Made by a program: the position numbers and the translations under genes. This document shows, piece by piece, positions 16,872 through 25,744 of a DNA stretch of 64,000 nucleotides. Positions within the stretch are counted from its first letter, which is position 1. Every line of letters starts with the position of its first letter. This DNA is from an uncultured Ruminococcus sp. (GTDB taxonomy: Bacteria; Bacillota; Clostridia; Oscillospirales; Ruminococcaceae): the NCBI RefSeq assembly GCF_934476685.1, contig NZ_CAKSNX010000001.1, positions 496,001-560,000 on the forward strand. Direction: 5' to 3'. The notes under the pieces were generated by a model that saw only the letters and a program-made list of their open reading frames with translations, was not told where the DNA came from and made no database searches.

Positions 16872-17945
16872 ATGGCAATGTCTAATGAAACGATGAACCT
16901 GACGGAAAGAGATACGTCGAACTTCTTTATCAGATTTGTAAAATACTTTATCCCGTGGAAAGGCGACCCGAAGGGCGAAGTAGTGAGAAAGATAATCTTT
17001 ATGTTCTCTATCTTCCTCTTCTGCATATCGCTCAATCAGCTGAAGGAATTCCTTCAGGGCGACGAGGAAACACGTTCCTATATGCAGGACGTTATCGTCA
17101 AGTACGAACCCGATTTCAGCGACGATGTAAATTATGACAGCGTAAGCGGCGGGGACGATGTGGATATAGCAAGTCCTGAAAGCTCTCAGAAAAACAGAGA
17201 GGTACAGGATTGGGCGAAAAAGCTCCTTAAAAAGAATGAGGACGTTGTGGGCTGGATAAAGATCCCCGGCTTCAAGGACTCAAACGGAAACGAGTATATA
17301 AATTACCCTGTTCTGCAGGGACCGGATAATAATTATTATCTGTATAAGAACCTCGACAAGCAGTACTATGAGTCAGGCAGTATATATGCCGACGCATGGG
17401 CGACCATAAATGCCGACGGACAGTCGGACAACATCACGATATTCGGACACCATATGAGATATGTGGGAACTTCCTTCACTCATCTGGCTGAATATAAAAA
17501 AGGCGTGGATTTCCTCAAGGAATATCCTGTCATAGAATTTAATACTATATATGAGAATAACGTCAAATACGTTATCGTAAGCTGCTTTGTGGCGAATATC
17601 CATGAAAATCAGGACGACGGAAATCTGTTCGTCTACAACGGATACAGATACTTCGATGATGACGAGTATACTTTCGACGGCTGGTATGACGAGATAACAA
17701 AGCGTTCGTGGTACTCAAACGATATCGAATGTACGGCGCAGGACAAGTACATAACTCTTTCGACCTGCTCCAACGAAACATCTTATCTGAGATGGGTAAT
17801 AGTTGCAAAGAAGATGACTGCCGATGATAACCTTGACCATATAATAGATTCATATAAGGACAAGGCTAACAAGGATATTTACTTCCCGAAGTGCTGGAGA
17901 AATATCTACGGCAACAACAAAAAGGATTTCGGCTGGGCATACTGA
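16872..17945 (+). CDS. srtB: Class B sortase
   Basis: The 357-residue membrane-anchored transpeptidase has one N-terminal transmembrane helix (IIFMFSIFLFCISLN). The sortase fold carries the catalytic His in TIFGHHMRYVG (about 192), the catalytic Cys in TLSTCSNE (about 299) and the following Arg in RWVIVAKKM. The extra helix between these motifs marks it as class B. ATG 16872 was chosen because it follows GAAAGG by 12 bases; ATG 16878 is equally plausible, whereas the longer TTG frame starts inside cinA. Its substrates are not in the window; class B sortases usually anchor a few proteins with an NPxTN-like signal. Confidence 0.92.
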   Translation: MAMSNETMNLTERDTSNFFIRFVKYFIPWKGDPKGEVVRKIIFMFSIFLFCISLNQLKEFLQGDEETRSYMQDVIVKYEPDFSDDVNYDSVSGGDDVDIASPESSQKNREVQDWAKKLLKKNEDVVGWIKIPGFKDSNGNEYINYPVLQGPDNNYYLYKNLDKQYYESGSIYADAWATINADGQSDNITIFGHHMRYVGTSFTHLAEYKKGVDFLKEYPVIEFNTIYENNVKYVIVSCFVANIHENQDDGNLFVYNGYRYFDDDEYTFDGWYDEITKRSWYSNDIECTAQDKYITLSTCSNETSYLRWVIVAKKMTADDNLDHIIDSYKDKANKDIYFPKCWRNIYGNNKKDFGWAY

Positions 17946-18055
17946 GCCGAAGATGATTTTGTTTATTACGCCGCTCTTTAAGGCGTAAAATATAAACTCT
18001 GTGATTACTCTCACGGTCACAGACAGACGGTCCTCAGGGCTGTCGGAAAGGTAAT

Positions 18056-19186
18056 GTGATAAAAATGAAGCAGAAGAAAACTGTTGACGCAGGCAGCAAG
18101 GCTGCTAAGCCGTCTATCAGGAAAGTAGGAACAATGCTGGGAAGCGGCGCTCTGTGTGTGCTTACAATAGGTACGATAAGCGTTTGCGGACTTGTTAATC
18201 AGGCTCGCACCCCGAATGACAGCAAAGAGACAAAAGCTGCAGAAGTGACATCAACTACAACCGTAACAGAGAGAACCGAAGATACTTACACCGCTCTTGA
18301 CACAGTAGCATGGAGAAAGGCAAGTATCAATGAGTATGAACTTGCTCAGGTAGTAACAGATAAAGAAACTACCACAAAAAAGGCTTCCGAAACAACAAAG
18401 TCGGAGACCGCAGCTAAGGAAACCACCACATCGGCTAAGAAGGCTGATGAGAAGCTTGACAACGTAAAGATGCTTGCGACAGAGATAGTAAATCTCAGAG
18501 CTGAACCAAGCAAGAGCGCAGAGGTTCTGGCGACTCTTGACAGCGGAGATGATGTAACTGCAAGCGTAAAGACAGCTGACGGCTGGTATAAGGTAAATTA
18601 CGGCGGCACCGAAGGCTACATAATGGCTGAGTTCCTTGAAAAAGCGCCGGCTGAAACAACAGCAGCAACTACCACAAAGAAGGCAGAAACAACAAAGGCT
18701 GCTGAAACAACAAAGAAGGCTGCTACGACAACAGCAAAGAAAACTACCACTACAAAAACTACAACTGCAGCAAAGGACAGCGACACATCTTCAGGCAAGT
18801 CTGTAATAAGCTATACAGATGATGAGTTTGAAATGCTCTGCTACGTTCTTCAGGGCGAAGTAGGAAACTGCTCAGAGGAAAGCAAGATCGCAGTTGCGAA
18901 CGTTATAATCAACAGAGTAAAGTCAAGTGCATTCCCGAATACACTTTCAGGTGTGCTTACTGCTCCAAATCAGTTCACAGCCATTACAGGCTACTACAAC
19001 CGCACAAAGACTCCTTCACAGAACACTATCGACTGTGCAAAGAGAGCACTTGAGGGCGAGGATAATTCAAACGGAGCTATCTTCTATTACGCACCTCAGT
19101 ACTGCGGCGGATCAACAGCTGCATGGTTTGAAACTCTGAACTTCTGTTTTGAACTTGACGGTCAGAGATATTTTAAGAACTGGTAA
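18056..19186 (+). CDS. Secreted SH3b / SleB-type cell wall hydrolase
   Basis: The 376-residue protein has a basic N-terminus and a hydrophobic signal or anchor (about residues 25-47). A Thr/Lys/Glu-rich linker follows, then a bacterial SH3 domain (IVNLRAEPSKSAEVLATLDS, about 143-195), and a second linker made largely of Thr, Lys and Ala repeats. The C-terminal Hydrolase_2 (SleB/CwlJ) domain is at about 255-376, with EFEML-like start, LQGEVGNCSEESKIAVANVI, NRVKSSAFPNTLSGVL and FTA. It is likely a peptidoglycan hydrolase acting outside the cell. GGAAAGG lies four bases before GTG 18056 and thirteen before ATG 18065, so the start is ambiguous. Confidence 0.87.
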   Translation: MIKMKQKKTVDAGSKAAKPSIRKVGTMLGSGALCVLTIGTISVCGLVNQARTPNDSKETKAAEVTSTTTVTERTEDTYTALDTVAWRKASINEYELAQVVTDKETTTKKASETTKSETAAKETTTSAKKADEKLDNVKMLATEIVNLRAEPSKSAEVLATLDSGDDVTASVKTADGWYKVNYGGTEGYIMAEFLEKAPAETTAATTTKKAETTKAAETTKKAATTTAKKTTTTKTTTAAKDSDTSSGKSVISYTDDEFEMLCYVLQGEVGNCSEESKIAVANVIINRVKSSAFPNTLSGVLTAPNQFTAITGYYNRTKTPSQNTIDCAKRALEGEDNSNGAIFYYAPQYCGGSTAAWFETLNFCFELDGQRYFKNW

Positions 19187-19235
19187 AATAGTGAAAAAAG
19201 CTTATGCCGTAAACATGAAAATTGTTTAGGTCTAC

Positions 19236-19277
19236 AAAAAGTCGGGACATTGCTATCATATGTCTTGACTTTTTTTT
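19236..19277 (+). terminator. Terminator after the cell wall hydrolase
   Basis: A long stem (AAAAAGTCGGGACAT with ATGTCTTGACTTTTT) has one mismatch, a short loop and an eight-base T-run. Confidence 0.9.
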
Positions 19278-19343
19278 ATGATTTGATAAACTAATAGTAT
19301 GTATGAATTGTAAATCTTATGGTATAAATTGGGGACTGTGAAT

Positions 19344-20735
19344 ATGAAGATCCTTTTGAAAAAAGCAGGAATACATCTTAGCTCATTCGTTATCGGAACT
19401 GCCGTTGTGGGCAGCTGCGGTGCGCTTATGCTCACAGACAGCTCTTTTCACGGCGACAGCAGACCTGTTACCGCTGTGACGGCAAAGGCTGATACCGATA
19501 CCGAAACAGTAAAGCCTGCGGAGCAGGAGGCGGCTGATACCACTACTGCTGTGGAGGCATTCAAATATATCGAGTTCAAAAAAACCGCTATCGGTGACTA
19601 CGATATGGCGACTAAAAAGGCTGCAAAGTCTGAAAAGGACAAGGATAAAGACGATGAGAATGATTTTAAGGTAGAGTTCCCTGAGGACGATACACTTATA
19701 TATCTGTCCGAAAAAGGTTCGCCTGCCAACTTTACTTCAACGAGAAGTATCGCTGACGAGTATTATACCGTCCATGACGAGATATCGGGAAGTACAGTAA
19801 CGCTTAACGGTCATGAACTGCTTTGCAGAATGATAAATAACGAGATAGGCGATTCTTGGGGCGAAGAGGCTATAAAGGCTCAGGCTGTGGCAGGATATTG
19901 CTACCTCAGATTTAATGAGTCCATAGGTCTTACACCTACTGTCGGACTGAAAAGCGGCTATTCCTCAAAGCTGGAAAGCTGCGTAAATGCCGTTGAGGGA
20001 CAGGTAATGTACTATAACGGCAGCATTATAAACGGCGTGTATTCTGCGTCTACGGCTGGCTATTCCACCTCTGCAAAGGATATATGGGGAGTGGATTACC
20101 CTTACCTCAGATGCGTTGAGAGCGAATATGACGATCAGGACCCTAACTGGGGACTTGAAAAGCAGTATACAAAGGACGAAGTCAAAAAAATGCTGGAGGA
20201 TAAGTTCAGCATCGAGCTTTCCGATAATGTAAAGAACTGGTTCAAGGTGGACAGAGTTTTCAGCGTGAAGTATATCGACAGCCTTACCATTGACGGCAGA
20301 GATGACTGCAAGATAACAGGAAACGGACTGTGCAACCTTGTGGGGCTGAAATCAAATGCCCTTGAGATATCATATAAGGACGGCGTGTTTACCTTTAAGT
20401 CTTACGGCTGGGGACATGGCGTAGGACTTTCTCAGTGGGGAGCTTGCAACTATGCAAAGAACGGCTGGACATATGACCAGATACTTACCCATTATTATAT
20501 AAACACAAACCTCGGTCTGTCAGATACCTGCGACTCTGCCGTAAAACGTGGTGTGCAGATAAATACACCTGCTGCTTCTGATGACAGCAAGGCAGACAGC
20601 AGCACAGTAACGACCGCTCCTGCCGAAAGCAGCGAAAAGAGCGAAAAGTCAGATGAAAGCTCACAGGCAGTCAGCGAAACAACTGAAAAGACTGATACAG
20701 TTGCCGCCGCACAGGATAATGACGTTCAGCAATAA
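19344..20735 (+). CDS. SpoIID/LytB-domain protein
   Basis: The 463-residue protein has an N-terminal membrane anchor (about residues 9-30), an acidic and Thr-rich linker with a KDKDKDDEND run, then a SpoIID/LytB domain at about 150-390. Family landmarks are LLCRMINNEIGDSWGEEAIKA, AQAVAGYCYLR, VYSASTAGYSTSAKDIWG, YLRCVES and GWGHGVGLSQWGA near the end. A Ser/Glu-rich tail of about 70 residues follows. SpoIID members are lytic transglycosylases acting on denuded glycan; vegetative homologues enhance amidases. ATG 19344 was preferred because GGGGA sits eight bases upstream. The gene has its own space after a strong terminator. Confidence 0.9.
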   Translation: MKILLKKAGIHLSSFVIGTAVVGSCGALMLTDSSFHGDSRPVTAVTAKADTDTETVKPAEQEAADTTTAVEAFKYIEFKKTAIGDYDMATKKAAKSEKDKDKDDENDFKVEFPEDDTLIYLSEKGSPANFTSTRSIADEYYTVHDEISGSTVTLNGHELLCRMINNEIGDSWGEEAIKAQAVAGYCYLRFNESIGLTPTVGLKSGYSSKLESCVNAVEGQVMYYNGSIINGVYSASTAGYSTSAKDIWGVDYPYLRCVESEYDDQDPNWGLEKQYTKDEVKKMLEDKFSIELSDNVKNWFKVDRVFSVKYIDSLTIDGRDDCKITGNGLCNLVGLKSNALEISYKDGVFTFKSYGWGHGVGLSQWGACNYAKNGWTYDQILTHYYINTNLGLSDTCDSAVKRGVQINTPAASDDSKADSSTVTTAPAESSEKSEKSDESSQAVSETTEKTDTVAAAQDNDVQQ

Positions 20736-20815
20736 TAAATAACAAATGACAGAGAAATATATATGAAGATAAAGAACAGAGAAGGAAATATCAGCTTTTA
20801 AAGGAGGCTTCAGAA

Positions 20816-21403
20816 TTGACAACAAAAAATCTGCTGACAGAGTATGATGTCATACTTGCGTCAGCCTCACCTCGCAGAAAAGAGCTTATCCAGCTTGTCT
20901 GCGGTAATTTCAGGATAATCCCTGCCGACTGCGGCGAAGAAGTGCCGGAGGGTATGCAGGCGGAAAAGATACCTGAGTATCTTTCAGCAAAAAAGTGCGA
21001 GTGTATTTCTGAGGTCTATGGAAGAGCGCTCGTTATCGGCTGCGATACAGTAGTCATAAATGACGGCAAAGTCCTTGGCAAACCTGCCGATGAGGAGGAC
21101 GCAGCGCAGATGCTGAGATCGCTCTCAGGCAGAACACATAAGGTCATAACTGGCTGCACCATAAGCTGCGGCGAAAGACAGCGTTCTTTCAGCGTATGCA
21201 CCGAGGTCACATTCAGAGAGCTATCCGATGATGATATCGAGGAATATGTGGCAACGGGAGAGCCTATGGATAAGGCAGGCGCATACGGTATACAGGGTAA
21301 AGGCGCACTTTTCGTTGAAAAGATAAACGGCGATTATTACAATGTCGTTGGTCTGCCTGTGTCGGAACTTGCGGTACAGCTTGCGGATTTCGTGAAGAAA
21401 TAA
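20816..21403 (+). CDS. maf: Maf nucleotide pyrophosphatase
   Basis: The 195-residue protein carries the Maf signature ILASASPRRKELIQL at the N-terminus, the GCDTVV motif (about residue 75), GKP, LSGRTHKVITGC and the C-terminal DKAGAYGIQGKGALFVEKI. Maf enzymes hydrolyse non-canonical nucleoside triphosphates (house-cleaning) and are linked to septum control in Bacillus. The start is TTG at 20816, with AAGGAGG eight bases upstream. It converges on the YetF-like gene with only 20 bases between. Confidence 0.95.
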   Translation: MTTKNLLTEYDVILASASPRRKELIQLVCGNFRIIPADCGEEVPEGMQAEKIPEYLSAKKCECISEVYGRALVIGCDTVVINDGKVLGKPADEEDAAQMLRSLSGRTHKVITGCTISCGERQRSFSVCTEVTFRELSDDDIEEYVATGEPMDKAGAYGIQGKGALFVEKINGDYYNVVGLPVSELAVQLADFVKK

Positions 21404-21423
21404 TCTCTGCCAGCCTATTTAAA

Positions 21424-22143
21424 CTATTCAAAATAATTCGTAGGGTTGCTTTCTTCCGAGTTGGGGAAGATAGTGAGCTTATCGTCCTTGTCAATGACGG
21501 CGAGGAATATCTGCGAAGGGGAGGAATATCCCTGTGCGCTCAGCTGTTTTAAAAGCCACTTAGATTCCTTTCCGCAGCGTTTAAGATTTTTTTCTATGAC
21601 AACACCGTCCATAATGAGGTTGACAACAAGCTTGTCAGCCTCTTTTTTGCAGCCTATATCCTTTGGCGTAAGAGGGGCTTCCTCCGCCTTTGGCATAAAG
21701 GATATCGCTCCCGTGTTCTCAAATATGGCATATTCGATCTTTGAGATGTCGAAATATCCCTGCGACCTTGCCCTTGTGAGAAGATCCCCTGTGTCCAGCT
21801 TTGCGGTCTTTAGGTTCTTGGGGTACAGCTTGCCGTTTTCAATAAGCAGCAGCGGTTCGCCCGAAATATACTTGCGACAGTTTATTGATTTCATGGTCAG
21901 CCAGCTGAGGAGCAGACCTGCGCCGCCGTATATGACCATAGCAAGGGCAGGCTGGAAAAGATCCTTTACCTCATCGGAAACAGCCATTTCCGCAGCTATC
22001 GAGCCTATGGTTATGCCGTTTATATAGTCGAACAGGTTAAGCTGTGAGATCTGCTTGTTTCCCATAAGCTTTGTGATGATGAATAATGTGATTATCGAAC
22101 CGAATGTGGCGGCGATAGTGTGGAGTATCTCTTTAAATTCCAT
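21424..22143 (-). CDS. YetF-like DUF421 membrane protein
   Basis: The 239-residue protein has three N-terminal transmembrane helices with the family signature FDYINGITIGSIAAEMA (about 38-55). A soluble C-terminal region follows (PLLLIENGKLYPKNLK, about 97-112), with a later IMDGVVIEKNLK strand. This matches DUF421/YetF, linked to the spore protein SpoVA-like SpoVAE by distant fold only. In Bacillus YetF-type proteins sit in the spore or cell membrane; the molecular role is not settled. It is a single gene, convergent with maf. Confidence 0.85.
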   Translation of the reverse strand: MEFKEILHTIAATFGSIITLFIITKLMGNKQISQLNLFDYINGITIGSIAAEMAVSDEVKDLFQPALAMVIYGGAGLLLSWLTMKSINCRKYISGEPLLLIENGKLYPKNLKTAKLDTGDLLTRARSQGYFDISKIEYAIFENTGAISFMPKAEEAPLTPKDIGCKKEADKLVVNLIMDGVVIEKNLKRCGKESKWLLKQLSAQGYSSPSQIFLAVIDKDDKLTIFPNSEESNPTNYFE

Positions 22144-22280
22144 TTTGTTCTTCCTTTCGTTTTGTCATTGACTTTCTGCTAGTGTTCCTTTCGACAGTCG
22201 GATTATTCACCGCTCTGCACTATGCCGCATAGGATATAAAAGTGAATAAGGGGAGGATAATGCAGAGGTGGAGATGAATT

Positions 22281-22511
22281 ATGAATAATAAAAATACAGG
22301 CAGTGATCTCAGCGGCTGTTCAATAGGACTTGCCTGCGGACAGAGAGCAAATCTTATAGCGGTCACTCTTGCCAACGCTCTCGCAGAGGGCAAGACCGCA
22401 GATCAGCTGGAGTTCCTTTCATCTGTACTGCAGCTTGTGGGTGAGGCGCTTGCGGTGACGGCAGCCACTATAAGCAGCTGTCAGGACGATAATGCAGATA
22501 TTATAAACTGA
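22281..22511 (+). CDS. Small helical protein of unknown function
   Basis: The 76-residue protein has four Cys (SGCSIGLACGQ and SSCQ) and a central predicted helix with LANALAEGKTADQLEFLSSVL and QLVGEALAVTAATI. The pattern resembles small clostridial proteins of the DUF6774 type, recalled from memory and not checked. GGAGATG precedes the ATG by a good distance, and the codon use fits the host. No function can be assigned. It stands alone between a divergent gene and the acetylation cluster. Confidence 0.65.
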   Translation: MNNKNTGSDLSGCSIGLACGQRANLIAVTLANALAEGKTADQLEFLSSVLQLVGEALAVTAATISSCQDDNADIIN

Positions 22512-22612
22512 CCCAAGTATGAAATCGTCATAACTGTATATAATATGTCACAGATAAGCAAAAATATAAACGTATCCTGAAAAAGCGGCATCATAAAAAT
22601 TTCTTAAAATAC

Positions 22613-22641
22613 TTGAAAAGCTTATGAAAATATGTTATGAT
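22613..22641 (+). promoter_or_regulatory. Promoter of the O-acetylation cluster
   Basis: TTGAAA (22613-22618) and TATGAT (22636-22641) are 17 bp apart. A leader of about 120 bases precedes the first gene. Confidence 0.65.
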
Positions 22642-22766
22642 TATTCTAGGTCAATGTCGCACAAATGCTTGTTCTGTGGCGTTGACCGAAAAGTATGAAG
22701 AAGTATGCCTTTTATTTGCGTTTATGAACGGCTTAAATAAAAAAGCTCAGAAAGACGGTCATTATA

Positions 22767-23654
22767 ATGGGAAATTTTAATTTGGATAAAGACGCTGCAA
22801 AGGCGGCACAGATACGGAAAAAACGTGTAAAAACACAGCAGAATTTCATTACGCTGCTTTGCCTGTGCTGTATAGTATTTGTAGTGGGCTGGTCTGTTTA
22901 TGCAGTGAAAAATCAGGGAGCGGAAGTCCCCGCAGATATAAAGAACAGCTCTGCGGCGAAAAGTGAAAGCTCTCAGACGGACAGCACACCAGACAGCAGC
23001 AAGCCTGATGACAGCATTATCGACAGCGCTGCGGACAGTGCTGCGGATAATAACAGCGGCTCTGAATATGCCTCTGCCTCTGATACAAGCGACGATCTGT
23101 CAGATGCAGTGTTTATCGGGGATTCAAGAACGGTAGGTTTAATGAACAGCACGGACAAGCCTAAAGCGACTTTCCTGTGTGCGGTGGGACTTAATATAGA
23201 TACTGCCCTTACAAGCGCAGATATCACCCTCGATAACGGTTCAACGGGAACGATAACTCAGGCGCTCTCTCAGAAACAGTATGGACGTGTGTTTATAAGT
23301 TTCGGTACTAATGAAATGGGCTGGCCGTATATAGATACTTTCAAGGAGCATTATTCAGAGCTGGTGAAGAGCATTGCAGAACTCCAGCCCAATGCAAAGA
23401 TATACTGCGTGGGTATCCTCCCGCTTACAGCGTCGCAGGACGCAAAGGGCGAGTCGGTGAACAACACCAATGCAAAAACATTCAGCAATGCGATCTCTGA
23501 AGTGGCTGCACAGCTTGGATATAACTACCTTGACTGTTCCGCTGCCGTTGCAGACGAAAACGGATATCTCCCCGAAGAGGCTTCTACGGACGGTATCCAT
23601 ATGACAAGCGAATATTGCCTCTACTGGCAAAATTATATAATTGACAACACATAG
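22767..23654 (+). CDS. Membrane-anchored SGNH/GDSL hydrolase
   Basis: The 295-residue protein has an N-terminal transmembrane helix (FITLLCLCCIVFVVGWSVYA), a Ser/Asp-rich linker (about 55-110) and an SGNH domain. The blocks are visible: nucleophile Ser in FIGDSRTVGL, the Asn block in SFGTNEMGW and the Asp-His pair in DGIHMT near the C-terminus. This places it outside the membrane as an esterase or acetyltransferase partner. It heads a run with a lipoprotein, an MBOAT and a DHHW protein, which together suggest polymer acetylation. Confidence 0.88.
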   Translation: MGNFNLDKDAAKAAQIRKKRVKTQQNFITLLCLCCIVFVVGWSVYAVKNQGAEVPADIKNSSAAKSESSQTDSTPDSSKPDDSIIDSAADSAADNNSGSEYASASDTSDDLSDAVFIGDSRTVGLMNSTDKPKATFLCAVGLNIDTALTSADITLDNGSTGTITQALSQKQYGRVFISFGTNEMGWPYIDTFKEHYSELVKSIAELQPNAKIYCVGILPLTASQDAKGESVNNTNAKTFSNAISEVAAQLGYNYLDCSAAVADENGYLPEEASTDGIHMTSEYCLYWQNYIIDNT

Positions 23655-23678
23655 GGATTATAGAAAGGAAAAAAGAAA

Positions 23679-24191
23679 ATGGATTTCAAAAAAGTAGTAT
23701 GTACAGTTCTTGCAGCACTCACAGCTGCCTGTGTATTTACAGCCTGCGGCGGTGACAGCGACAGCGCAGCGTCAAGCTCAGCTGTTCAGAGCAACGATAA
23801 TGCAGACAACGAAAAGGCAGATGTTTCAGCTACTGCGGACAAGCTTAAATCGGATATCGAATTCGAGGACGAGCTTGTTGAGTTCGACAGCGCAAAGATT
23901 GAGAAGATCCTCGGTATCTCTGCGGACAAGTATACGAGCGCAAAGGTATATGTAAGCTCCTCCGGCGGAACTCCTGAGGAGATAGACTGCTTTGAGGCGG
24001 TTGACGAAAGCGCTGCGGCAGATATCAAGGCTGCTCTTGAAACAAGAGTAGACAATCAGAAGAACACCTTTACAGATTACAGACCTGAGCAGGCGCCAAA
24101 GCTTGACAGCCCTGTTATAAAGGTGAACGGAAACTGCGTTTATATGTGCATTTCAGGGGATAACTCAAAGGCTGAAGAGATCATAGGATAA
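23679..24191 (+). CDS. DUF4358 lipoprotein
   Basis: The 170-residue protein has a signal peptide ending in a lipobox (VFTAC, Cys 23), so it is lipid-anchored. An Asp/Ser-rich linker follows, then a domain of about 110 residues with KIEKILGISADKYTSAKVYV and CVYMCISGD, matching DUF4358. The function is unknown; proteins of this family often lie next to MBOAT/DHHW acetylation genes, as here. AGAAAGGA precedes the ATG, 24 bases after the SGNH gene. Confidence 0.82.
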   Translation: MDFKKVVCTVLAALTAACVFTACGGDSDSAASSSAVQSNDNADNEKADVSATADKLKSDIEFEDELVEFDSAKIEKILGISADKYTSAKVYVSSSGGTPEEIDCFEAVDESAAADIKAALETRVDNQKNTFTDYRPEQAPKLDSPVIKVNGNCVYMCISGDNSKAEEIIG

Positions 24192-24219
24192 TATGATAAA
24201 TGTATAAATAAAAACTATC

Positions 24220-24277
24220 GGGTGCGGTCATCATACGGCGGAGAAAGGCGATGCCGTTGTGCCGTACCTGCTTTTTT
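24220..24277 (+). terminator. Nested hairpin plus T-run inside the operon (possible attenuator)
   Basis: An outer stem GGGTGCGG (24220-24227) pairs with CCGTACCT (24262-24269) using wobble pairs. An inner ACGGC/GCCGT stem sits within it, and six T follow (24272-24277). It lies 33 bases before the MBOAT start codon, inside an apparent operon, so it may limit or regulate downstream expression. Confidence 0.6.
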
Positions 24278-24310
24278 ACATAAAGTAGAATGTTGAAAGG
24301 AATATAAAAA

Positions 24311-25729
24311 ATGCTTTTTTCAAGTACGATCTTTCTCTTTGCTTTTCTGCCGCTGGTGCTGATAACATATTATATCGTCCCCAGAAAGCTTAGATGTCTT
24401 GTGCTTTTTGTGTTCAGCCTTGTGTTCTATGCGTGGGGCGAACCTGTCTATATCGGGCTTATGATAGCCTCCACCATAGTCGCATATATAACCGGTATCT
24501 TTGCCGACAAGAACCGCAAAGAGGTGCAAAGCAAGGCTGTGCCGCTTATATCCCTGCTGGCGGCGATAGTGTGGAATATCGGTCTGCTGCTGTTTTTCAA
24601 GTATACAGACTTCTTTATCGGAGCGGCTAACGGCATATTCGGAACGGATATAAAACTTCTCGGACTTGCCCTGCCAATAGGAATATCTTTTTACAGCTTT
24701 CAGACTCTCTCTTACGTTATCGACGTTTACAGGGGCGAGGTGGCAAGTCAGAAAAATTTCCTCTATCTTGCAACATACGTTGCGCTTTTCCCGCAGCTTA
24801 TCGCAGGCCCTATCGTCAGATATAAGGATATCGCAGACCAGCTTTCCAACAGACGTGAAACTATCGACAACTTTTCCGACGGCGTAAGACGTTTCTGTAT
24901 CGGTCTTGGCAAAAAGGTCATTCTTGCCAATAATATCGGTGCGCTGTTCGATACCATATCGGGTTCGGCTCAGAGCGAAATGAGCGTGGCGGCGTCATGG
25001 CTTGGCATAATCGCATACACCTTCCAGATCTATTTCGACTTTTCGGGATATTCCGATATGGCTATCGGTCTTGGCAAAATGTTCGGCTTTGACTTCCTCG
25101 AAAACTTCAACTATCCGTATATCTCCGACTCTATCACAGAATTTTGGAGAAGGTGGCATATGTCCCTTTCCAGCTGGTTTAGAGATTATGTCTATATCCC
25201 TCTCGGCGGAAACCGAAAGGGAAAACTGCGTCAGTGCATAAATATTATGATCGTGTGGTTCTTAACAGGCTTTTGGCATGGCGCAAACTGGAACTTTATG
25301 CTGTGGGGAGTTTATTTCGGAGTTATCCTGCTGTGCGAAAAGCTGTTTATGCTAAAGCTTATTGACAAAGCGCCACGCTTTGTGCGCCATATCTATGCTC
25401 TGCTGCTTATCGTTATCGGCTGGGGAATATTCGCCTATGAAGATACCTCCGCCCTGGTGCAGAATTTCAGGAATATGTTCGGTCTGAACGGACTTCCGCT
25501 CATAAATCATCAGACTGTGTTCTGGCTGGCACAGAATGCGGTGCTTATCGTTGTGCTTTGCATTGCCTCAACACCTGTGTTCAAAAAGGCAATGGGACAG
25601 CTGCAGCTTAATGCGCCGAAATTTTACAGCTGCGTCTGCGTGCCGGTGGCTTGCGCTGCCGTTCTTGCAGTAAGCGTGGCATACCTCGCAGGAAATTCAT
25701 TCAACCCGTTTTTGTATTTCAGATTTTAG
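24311..25729 (+). CDS. MBOAT-family O-acyltransferase (AlgI/DltB-like)
   Basis: The 472-residue polytopic membrane protein has the AlgI/PatA pattern: PIGISFYSFQTLSYVIDVYR, LFPQLIAGPIVRY, YFDFSGYSDMAIGLGKMFG, EFWRRWHMSLSSWFRDYVY and the catalytic His in FLTGFWHGANWNFMLWG. MBOATs of this group pass acetyl groups across the membrane to polysaccharides. With the SGNH hydrolase upstream and the DHHW protein 15 bases downstream, the likely task is O-acetylation of a cell-wall or exopolysaccharide polymer. The substrate is not identifiable here. Confidence 0.94.
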   Translation: MLFSSTIFLFAFLPLVLITYYIVPRKLRCLVLFVFSLVFYAWGEPVYIGLMIASTIVAYITGIFADKNRKEVQSKAVPLISLLAAIVWNIGLLLFFKYTDFFIGAANGIFGTDIKLLGLALPIGISFYSFQTLSYVIDVYRGEVASQKNFLYLATYVALFPQLIAGPIVRYKDIADQLSNRRETIDNFSDGVRRFCIGLGKKVILANNIGALFDTISGSAQSEMSVAASWLGIIAYTFQIYFDFSGYSDMAIGLGKMFGFDFLENFNYPYISDSITEFWRRWHMSLSSWFRDYVYIPLGGNRKGKLRQCINIMIVWFLTGFWHGANWNFMLWGVYFGVILLCEKLFMLKLIDKAPRFVRHIYALLLIVIGWGIFAYEDTSALVQNFRNMFGLNGLPLINHQTVFWLAQNAVLIVVLCIASTPVFKKAMGQLQLNAPKFYSCVCVPVACAAVLAVSVAYLAGNSFNPFLYFRF

Positions 25730-25744
25730 GAGGCGGGGAAACTT

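Noticed and set aside
18640..18785. Repeat array or CRISPR-like pattern
   Set aside because: The repetition comes from Thr/Lys/Ala codons in a protein linker; units vary in length and there are no spacers.
24220..24277. Known c-di-GMP or other named riboswitch
   Set aside because: The loops do not carry conserved sequence of a class I can recognise; only the T-tailed hairpin is supported.
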